Assembly: GCA_910578095.1 (NCBI GenBank)
Contig: CAJTOZ010000032.1
Coordinates: 1 to 26,694, forward strand
Reading direction: 5' to 3'
Source: an uncultured Muribaculaceae bacterium
GTDB taxonomy: Bacteria; Bacteroidota; Bacteroidia; Bacteroidales; Muribaculaceae
DNA length: 26,694 bases
This document shows positions 21,384 to 26,694 of the stretch, piece by piece (the first letter of the stretch is position 1; each line of letters opens with the position of its first letter). The position numbers and the translations under genes are program-made. The notes beneath the pieces are model-generated. The model did no database searches. It was not told where the DNA came from and saw only the letters and a list, made by a program, of their open reading frames with translations.

Positions 21384-22515
21384 GTCGACATTTAATGTGC
21401 GCATACGTCGCGTAGCATCCACAGGTGCCCGCAGAGCCCAGGCATCCGGCAATAGCGGGGGCGGAGCAGGCATAGGCGGCGGTGTATCGGCATCCGCTTT
21501 CGCCACACTCTCGGCTGCCGTCGAACGCCTGGCGGCCATGTGGCTGGAGGATCCGGAACGGCCCGGCACCATCTACACTCCCGGCAGCGCCTACGCCATC
21601 GGAGGCATATCAGCGCTGGGCTACAGCCCGGCGCTCCCGGATGCCGCTCCCGGGGATAGTGCGGGCGAAGCTATGGAATTGTATACCTCGTGGACCGATA
21701 AAGACCCCGAGGGCAAAGCTCTCGCCGCAGCCCTGGGCATTGAACTGCTCGCATCGATCCAGGCGGCAGAGCGCAGCGCCGCAGCCGCTATAGCTGCTGC
21801 AGCACGCGCACGCGCTCAACGCTGTGTCCGCTACCTGCACCGTGGCGTCTACCCGCTGAACGCCGAACAGGGAATAGTATACCGCAACGTAGGCTATGCA
21901 CTGATGCGTATGCCGCGGCGCGCCTGCACCTTCACCCTGTGCCTGCGCGATTATATGCCGGCAGCCATGGCTGCCGAGGCAAGGGTGAGCGTCGTGGGTG
22001 TGCATAAAGACAACACTGCGGCTCCGGGCGTATATGCTGTGCCAGCCGCCATGGCATCACTGGAGCGCGATGCTGCCACCGACACCTTACGTGTGCGCAT
22101 CCATCAACTCCCGGCCAATGCTGCAGGCTTGCCGGCCGCTCTTTCGCTGAAAGTGGAATGGGACACACAAGCCCGCTATATCCACAGGAATACAGCCGGA
22201 CGCCTCGTGCTTAGCGACGATACAGCCCCATCGGCGCAGCCTATGCCACCGGCCCCCACATGGGACGAACTGGAAAACGCTTTCCAGACGGCCGATTTCA
22301 AAGGCCTCGAGGTGCAACGGCGCCGACGCGTGGCACACAGCAGCACGCGCGGCGGCAAAGTGGTGCGGGTGAAATGTCATAAATGGGTGCACCCTGTGCG
22401 CATACGGCGCAACCCGATGGGCGTCTACCGGGTGCGCCGGCGCTCGTCACGAGGCAATACGGGCCGATGGATATACATCAGCGCGGCACATGGAAATATT
22501 AAGATTCTGGGATAA
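21373..22515 (+). CDS. tail/baseplate protein with Gly-rich linker (380 aa)
   Basis: ATG 21373 overlaps the preceding stop by 11 nt. The long 5' extension to 21121 lies wholly in the previous gene and is rejected. After ~25 basic residues comes a Gly/Ser linker (ASGNSGGGAGIGGGVSAS), then a helical segment, then beta-rich stretches ('VYRNVGYALMRMPRRACTFTLCLRDYMPA', 'LRVRIHQLPANAAGLPAALSLKVEWDT'). The C-terminus is very basic (RRRRVAHSS…HPVRIRRNPMGVYRVRRRSS). The Gly linker suggests a flexible attachment to the tail tip. No known family is recognised. Confidence 0.7.
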   Translation: MSNKSTFNVRIRRVASTGARRAQASGNSGGGAGIGGGVSASAFATLSAAVERLAAMWLEDPERPGTIYTPGSAYAIGGISALGYSPALPDAAPGDSAGEAMELYTSWTDKDPEGKALAAALGIELLASIQAAERSAAAAIAAAARARAQRCVRYLHRGVYPLNAEQGIVYRNVGYALMRMPRRACTFTLCLRDYMPAAMAAEARVSVVGVHKDNTAAPGVYAVPAAMASLERDAATDTLRVRIHQLPANAAGLPAALSLKVEWDTQARYIHRNTAGRLVLSDDTAPSAQPMPPAPTWDELENAFQTADFKGLEVQRRRRVAHSSTRGGKVVRVKCHKWVHPVRIRRNPMGVYRVRRRSSRGNTGRWIYISAAHGNIKILG

Positions 22516-22601
22516 AAAATTAGCGACCGATGGAGTATTTCCAGGCAATAGCCACGACAACTCTCTTCGATCGCATCACAAATATAAGCATTATATCCGA
22601 C

Positions 22602-23903
22602 ATGGCAAAAATCACGGCACCGATAGCACTATCCACAGTAGGGGCAGCGCTCGGCTTCTCAGCCGAGGAAACCCGCCGCATGGGGCTGGGAGGCTTGTGC
22701 AATGGCGAGCATGGGCGTACATCCATGTGGGCCCGCTACAAGCCTGTGCGCCATCCGTCGCTGCTGCCACTGACAGAGCAGCAGCGGTTGAGCGTGGCCT
22801 ATGGCATGGCCGAGCCCGAAGGGGCTGTGTGCGGCCACCCGGCCGACACAGCATGGCAGGAGCGCCTCTGGCGCTACGCTCCACCACGTGGCGGGTTCAA
22901 GGAGCCATTCCGTCTTACCGACTGGGACGGCTACCGCACGGGGCGCACGGCCCCTGTGGCCACGCCGGGGACAATCTACCTGAGCCCGCTCGACAACAAC
23001 GGCACACTGCGTTTTCCATTCGGCACGGGCGCGTCGGGCATTGTGGCATCCGACAATCTCGGGGTGGATGATTTCCCTACTCTTGCTGACTATTACCCGT
23101 GCGTGGCGCTCACATTCGACGTACGCGGCACCTCATACACGCGCATAGCGACTGCAGCATCCACCTTCGGCGATTCAATAGCATCAGCAGTATCGCTCAA
23201 AGTCAATGCGCTCCGCGAGTATCTCACCGACAGATTCTCCTACTTCATGTGCGGGTGTTCCACCTGCCAGACCGATCTCGGCCCGGCACCGGCAGCACGC
23301 TACATTGTACTCCCGTCCGATGCCCCATTGCGCGACAGCATAATACTGTCCACATCGCTGCCGCTCCGATTCACGTTCGACCGTGTGCGCGCGGGCGCCG
23401 TAGGCGCCGGCAGCCTTTTCGGTGGACGGCCAGTGTCGGAATACAATCCCCTCGGCACCATAATACCCGACACCGGAGGCGACAATATAGGCGGCGACAA
23501 TTCCGATAGCTACAAATACCTGAATGTGGGTTCTCGCGCCACGGTGTCTTTTCGCATCGAGATCTACAATTACGGTTCCACCGCCATCACAATCCCTGCC
23601 AACGCGCTATATTGCAGCGTGAGCAACAACCTGGCAGGGGCAACGCCTCCGCTTGCGCCTGCCGCAGCGGTATGTGTGTTTGACGGAATTATCATGAACA
23701 CGGCTTCATCCATCACAATCCCCGCCGGGGAAACTGTGGCCTGCGCTATTTCATGGCCTGAATATTGCTGCATACGAAATGCTGCGGGCGGTACAGTCAT
23801 GCTGGGCCCCACCAGGCGCTTCAACGCCGGATTCCGTCTACATCTGAACAGCAACAGCCCCACCACTATAGCATCCACAGGCCTGAACATTTCGAACTAC
23901 TAA
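22602..23903 (+). CDS. Bacteroidota phage tail/virion structural protein
   Basis: I prefer ATG 22602 (433 aa; MAKITAPIALSTVGAALG) because proteins of this type begin with such a 'PI.LS.V...LG' segment. An in-frame ATG at 22530 is also possible. The next part, 'GGLCNGEHGRTSMWARYKPVRHPSLLPLT…YGM' and 'WRYAPPRGGFKEPFRLTDWDGYR', is a pattern I associate with structural proteins of gut Bacteroidota phages. The second half is beta-rich ('ATVSFRIEIYNYGSTAITIPANALYCSVSNN'), like a carbohydrate- or receptor-contacting domain. Cys-rich spots (CGCSTC) occur mid-protein. A baseplate or fibre-adaptor role is inferred from order. Confidence 0.75.
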   Translation: MAKITAPIALSTVGAALGFSAEETRRMGLGGLCNGEHGRTSMWARYKPVRHPSLLPLTEQQRLSVAYGMAEPEGAVCGHPADTAWQERLWRYAPPRGGFKEPFRLTDWDGYRTGRTAPVATPGTIYLSPLDNNGTLRFPFGTGASGIVASDNLGVDDFPTLADYYPCVALTFDVRGTSYTRIATAASTFGDSIASAVSLKVNALREYLTDRFSYFMCGCSTCQTDLGPAPAARYIVLPSDAPLRDSIILSTSLPLRFTFDRVRAGAVGAGSLFGGRPVSEYNPLGTIIPDTGGDNIGGDNSDSYKYLNVGSRATVSFRIEIYNYGSTAITIPANALYCSVSNNLAGATPPLAPAAAVCVFDGIIMNTASSITIPAGETVACAISWPEYCCIRNAAGGTVMLGPTRRFNAGFRLHLNSNSPTTIASTGLNISNY

Positions 23904-23917
23904 CAACCCTCAATTCC

Positions 23918-24910
23918 ATGGAACATCTACACGAAAAATTCCACTACAACGAAGCTCTTGACTTCTACCTCACCCTGCTCGATGCCGGCGGCCACCGTGC
24001 AGGATGGCCGGACTTTTCATGGCACGCACAGCTGTGGACGGAAGGCTCGGCGGCACCATTCAATGTGTACAGCCGTGAAGGCCACAGTGTCAACTGCCAT
24101 AACGATGCCGGGCGGATACACATCATAGCCGCCGATCATCGCCTCGCCATCGGCCGGCTGCACATACGCCTCACGGCCGATGTGCCCGACAAACACTTCC
24201 CCGGCGGCATCCGCAAGGCCGTGGTGTCGGAAGCCGTCGACATCGATATTACCGACCGTACGGCAGGCATACATATTATGCCCGTAGAGATTACATTGCG
24301 GCTGCCGGTAGAAATCAATACGTTGCAGCAGCCATCGATACCATCAACCGCCACTGCCGCAACTCCCGTCCTCACCGTGGCCGATAATGGCGAACTCATT
24401 GCCCACGGCGTGCAGCCGCTGCTCGATGCGGGGCTGACGCCGGTGCTGTTCCGCTGCCTGTGGCGCTCGAATGAGTTGACGGGCGATGGCGAGGAGCATC
24501 CCGAGCGGTGTCGTGAAAAAAGATGGACGCGCTTCACGCGCTTCGGCGATGCCGTGGCTATCGATGCCTACGGCGTGCTGAGTTTCCGCACCGACCTGCT
24601 TGCGCAATACCATAACGACCACGCTGAACGGAGCACATCGGCCTCGGCGCTGCTGCTGCGCGAGGAGCCCGCAGCTGTGGTGTACGGCCGCCGTATTCTC
24701 GACATTGACGATATGCGGGCGCTGCGCATGCTCTGCTTCCCGTTCGTGCTGGGATTTATCGATGCATCGGATGATGGTCCGGCACGACGATGGACGTTGG
24801 CCGACTGTGTCGCCACGGTACCCTTCCGCGTGCGCTTCACTCCGGTTTTTCATTATGAAAAGGACGAGGTCACGAGAGCAGAATGCTTTGTCGGTTTCGA
24901 GCTGAAATAA
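23918..24910 (+). CDS. baseplate/upper-fibre adaptor protein (330 aa)
   Basis: ATG 23918 is used; the frame's extension to 23765 overlaps the previous gene. The N-terminal ~140 residues, 'YNEALDFYLTLLDAGGHRAGWPDFSWHAQLWTEG', 'VYSREGHSVNCHNDAGRIHIIAADHRLAIGRLHIRLTADVPDKHFPGGIRK', form a beta-sandwich-like module like upper-baseplate (BppU-type) domains that occur before receptor-binding proteins. The C-terminal half has a helical region ('SASALLLREEPAAVVYGRRILDIDDMRALRML'). The gene precedes a terminator-like hairpin and the LRR fibre gene. The family is not named with confidence. Confidence 0.7.
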   Translation: MEHLHEKFHYNEALDFYLTLLDAGGHRAGWPDFSWHAQLWTEGSAAPFNVYSREGHSVNCHNDAGRIHIIAADHRLAIGRLHIRLTADVPDKHFPGGIRKAVVSEAVDIDITDRTAGIHIMPVEITLRLPVEINTLQQPSIPSTATAATPVLTVADNGELIAHGVQPLLDAGLTPVLFRCLWRSNELTGDGEEHPERCREKRWTRFTRFGDAVAIDAYGVLSFRTDLLAQYHNDHAERSTSASALLLREEPAAVVYGRRILDIDDMRALRMLCFPFVLGFIDASDDGPARRWTLADCVATVPFRVRFTPVFHYEKDEVTRAECFVGFELK

Positions 24911-24917
24911 AAAAAGC

Positions 24918-24937
24918 GGAGAGCCGAAGCTCTCCTT
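24918..24937 (+). terminator. hairpin terminator before fibre gene
   Basis: GGAGAGC (24918-24924), loop CGAA, GCTCTCC (24929-24935), followed by TT only. The 7-bp stem with tetraloop is stable, but the U-tract is poor, so partial termination or attenuation is likely before the fibre gene. Confidence 0.55.
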
Positions 24938-24951
24938 GAAACGGGCCGGAA

Positions 24952-25005
24952 GAGGCGGACCTCACTGGGCCGGCTTAATACAACTTTAATGAGGCAAACC
25001 TCACT
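24952..25005 (+). repeat. paired 15-bp repeats GAGGCnnACCTCACT
   Basis: GAGGCGGACCTCACT (24952-24966) and GAGGCAAACCTCACT (24991-25005) match 13 of 15 bases at 39-bp spacing. Each contains GAGG…CCTC and can form a short stem. They sit just upstream of the -7-like TAACATTG (25010-25017) preceding the fibre gene. Confidence 0.6.
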
Positions 25006-25009
25006 AGAG

Positions 25010-25017
25010 TAACATTG
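25010..25017 (+). promoter_or_regulatory. weak -7-like box before fibre gene
   Basis: TAACATTG differs from TAnnTTTG at one position and is followed by CAAAG, 18 bp before ATG 25035. No clear -33 TTTG is seen at 19-21 bp. It may give the fibre gene extra transcripts past the 24918-24937 hairpin. Confidence 0.35.
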
Positions 25018-25034
25018 CAAAGATAGTAAAATTT

Positions 25035-26339
25035 ATGAAAATACACAATATAAAATACAACATTGAACTTGCCGTTGACGGCGTTGCCGCGGGCACGGAT
25101 GTGACAGTGTGCTGCGGCGATGATTGCATCACGGTGCCGGTAGGCTCCGGTGGTGGCATCACGGTGCCTGGCGGTAGTTTTTCTGAGGGGGGCGAACTGA
25201 CATGCTCGCCCGGCAGTTTCGTCGGGGGGCGGGTGTTCGTTAGTCCGGGACGCTTCCGCCGCGGCGCTGCCGAGAGAGCGGAGCTCGAAGCCGCGCGGGC
25301 TGAGCTGGAGCAGGTGCGCGGTGATCTTGAGGCTACAGCGTCGGAACTGGAGGCTGCGCGCGCGGAGCTGGCCGTCCGCGAGCCGGTGGCCATCATCGAC
25401 GGAGCAATGCAGAGCGGCCGCGCGGCCGTGGAGTTTGCTCTGGCGAATTTTGAGTATGACGCGTACTGGGGTTACGGATATCATCGCTGGGAAAAGGGAG
25501 ATATAGAAAAAAATCTCGAGATCTCCAAGCCATGGGTCTCCCCTTCGTTCGCGCTTCCATCTCCTGACGATGAGGGCCATCCACCAAGCCTCGCCACATT
25601 CTTCGGCGGTAGCTCCAAGCTGCTTTACAGCGCACCGATAGCGCTGGGGGAATGCACGAACCTTCATCAGGCCTGGCAGAGCTGTCCCATGCTGCGTGAA
25701 GCGCCGAGCATCGACACTTCAAAGGTGAGAAATTTCGCCGGATGCTTCTACGGGTCTACCTTGAAGGATTTCCCCGACTGGGACTATAGCTCGGCGACAA
25801 GGATATCGGGATTCTTTCAGACTAACAAAGTCATTGAAGAGACGAGTGCCATACATCTGCCGCAGGCTACGGACCTTAAACAAATGTTGTGGGCATGCCC
25901 GAAGCTGCGACGTCTCGGGGCGATCTATGCGCCGAAGGCAAAAGATATAAGGATTACAAATATAAGTGATGACAGCTCTCTGGGCCTGGAACGCATCGAT
26001 GAGATCGACTACGGAAGTGCGACAACAAATGCGATCCTCCATTATCTTTATATGGCCACGAAGCTACGCTACGCGCGCTTCATCAATATCGGAAAATCGG
26101 CATTCACCAACTATCAGTTAGGTTTCCCGAACTGGGGTGATGGCTCGGACGAGAACCGCCAGAGCCTTATCGACAGCCTGATCACCTGCAGCCACGACCG
26201 CACGGCCGCGGGGATGCCCGTGGCCACCCTGGCGCTGCACCCCCATACCATCGCCCGCCTCACCGAGGAAGAAATAGCCGAGATAACGGCCAAGGGATTC
26301 ACTATCACAGAAGCAACAAAAGATAGAGTAGATAACTAA
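25035..26339 (+). CDS. tail fibre / receptor-binding protein with BspA-like LRR domain
   Basis: The 434-aa protein has three parts. Residues ~1-75 are Gly/Cys/Val-rich beta ('VDGVAAGTDVTVCCGDDCITVPVGSGGG'), probably the attachment to the tail. Residues ~76-115 are a canonical coiled coil ('AERAELEAARAELEQVRGDL' and the near-repeat 'ASELEAARAELAVRE'), probably trimerising. From ~residue 190 to ~345, LRR-like repeats of the BspA/DUF285 type appear ('LHQAWQSCPMLREAPSIDTSKVRNFAGCFYGS', 'LPQATDLKQMLWACPKLRRLGAIYAPKAKD'). BspA-like LRRs in Bacteroidota proteins often mediate adhesion, so host-receptor binding is the likely job. No variable repeat or reverse transcriptase is seen. Confidence 0.82.
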   Translation: MKIHNIKYNIELAVDGVAAGTDVTVCCGDDCITVPVGSGGGITVPGGSFSEGGELTCSPGSFVGGRVFVSPGRFRRGAAERAELEAARAELEQVRGDLEATASELEAARAELAVREPVAIIDGAMQSGRAAVEFALANFEYDAYWGYGYHRWEKGDIEKNLEISKPWVSPSFALPSPDDEGHPPSLATFFGGSSKLLYSAPIALGECTNLHQAWQSCPMLREAPSIDTSKVRNFAGCFYGSTLKDFPDWDYSSATRISGFFQTNKVIEETSAIHLPQATDLKQMLWACPKLRRLGAIYAPKAKDIRITNISDDSSLGLERIDEIDYGSATTNAILHYLYMATKLRYARFINIGKSAFTNYQLGFPNWGDGSDENRQSLIDSLITCSHDRTAAGMPVATLALHPHTIARLTEEEIAEITAKGFTITEATKDRVDN

Positions 26340-26608
26340 TGAAACAGACAAACTACACCACCCGTGTGCTCACAGCCGAGCCCGGGCACAAACTGACAGA
26401 GGCCGACGAAGCAGTGGCCATGGAAGCACGCACCGTAACCGACCGCGTGTATCTCGCGGCCACCGACAGCCCTGAGCGCTGGCGCGAGATCACCAACGAG
26501 GAAGCCGACGCCATCCTGGCGGCGAAGCGCGAGGCAGCCGAAGCGGCTGAGGCTGCCGAAATAGAAAATACTAATTTAGAGATGAGAAATGAAAGTACAG
26601 AAGGATAA
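26339..26608 (+). CDS. small phage structural-accessory protein (89 aa)
   Basis: The start ATG 26339 shares its A with the TAA of the fibre gene. The 89-aa protein reads 'MKQTNYTTRVLTAEPGHKLTEADEAVAMEARTVTDRVYLAATDSPERWREITNEEADAILAAKREAAEAAEAAEIENTNLE'. It is a small pattern I associate with the gene after the fibre in Bacteroidota phages, possibly a fibre chaperone or assembly factor. The C-terminus is an Ala/Glu helix. Function is not known. Its end overlaps the following gene by 20 nt. Confidence 0.65.
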   Translation: MKQTNYTTRVLTAEPGHKLTEADEAVAMEARTVTDRVYLAATDSPERWREITNEEADAILAAKREAAEAAEAAEIENTNLEMRNESTEG

Positions 26609-26694
26609 GCTGGTGCACGCCGGCGCATGCGCGGCCATAGCGGCGGGCGCGGCTGTGGCGCTTCGCCTGCTGGGCTCTCCCGCGGTGGCTGCCG
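26589..26694 (+). CDS. partial membrane protein truncated by window edge
   Basis: ATG 26589 opens in a different frame near the end of the preceding gene and remains open to the last base (35 codons). The visible part, 'MKVQKDKLVHAGACAAIAAGAAVALRLL', has a 'DKLVHAGA' start followed by a hydrophobic helix. This resembles small inner-membrane proteins that often sit beside lysis genes in Bacteroidota phages. Most of the gene lies outside, so a holin role is only a guess. Confidence 0.55.
   Translation, partial: MKVQKDKLVHAGACAAIAAGAAVALRLLGSPAVAA

Noticed and set aside
25035..26339. Diversity-generating retroelement targeting the fibre
   Set aside because: No reverse transcriptase and no template/variable repeat pair were seen in the window.

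Overview
The window is a 26.7-kb piece of a tailed-phage (siphophage-type) genome, or of a prophage, from a GC-rich gut-type Bacteroidota host, most likely Bacteroidales. The host call rests on three things: gene families I recognise as Bacteroidota phage/mobile-element families (DUF4494, DUF5053, PcfK/PcfJ-like, DUF6633-like); several promoters with the Bacteroidota -7 box TAnnTTTG; and the style of the tail and fibre genes. No integrase, CI-type repressor, endolysin or rRNA gene is visible, so temperate versus lytic lifestyle cannot be settled. The first 13 bases match the 3' end of the standard Illumina adapter, so the left end is a sequencing or assembly artefact rather than a biological end.

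Layout. (1) 14-1363: densely packed, ATGA-coupled small early genes: a partial C-terminus, a 76-aa protein, a 57-aa Cys protein, a two-helix membrane protein, an excisionase/MerR-type HTH protein and a 105-aa hypothetical. (2) 1364-1679: non-coding, with a perfect GC hairpin and a degenerate tRNA-like element. (3) 1680-5855: replication and accessory block: DUF4494; a winged-helix/DnaD-like replication initiator whose linker DNA holds 16 copies of GGGCAAAC followed by an AT-rich stretch (a probable iteron origin inside the initiator gene); a DUF6633-like protein; and a PcfK/PcfJ pair. (4) 5824-7189: lower-GC accessory block: a small lipoprotein, a promoter with an 18-bp inverted repeat, a small coiled-coil protein, DUF5053, and two strong terminators. 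(5) 7190-14908: packaging and head operon: HNH, TerS, TerL, HK97 portal, S78 protease, HK97 capsid, connector, head closure, gp10-like, DUF3168 and major tail protein. (6) 14905-26694: tail operon: two tail-assembly chaperones linked by an A9 tract in -1 phase, a reverse-strand membrane-protein pair with its own promoter, tape measure, tail-tip and baseplate proteins, a BspA-like LRR fibre, a small accessory protein, and a truncated membrane protein at the edge.

How it works together. The left half sets up replication from an origin embedded in the initiator gene. The right half is a nearly continuous late operon starting just after the 7079-7122 terminator, which builds an HK97-fold head and a long tail. 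Embedded cargo (lipoprotein, operator-controlled small genes, reverse-strand membrane pair) looks like moron DNA that could be expressed separately from the lytic programme. The most interesting points are the three-reading-frame iteron array, the reverse-strand Cys-tailed membrane protein, the operator-like promoter at 6204-6267, the possible -1 frameshift at 15197-15205, and the defective-looking tRNA.
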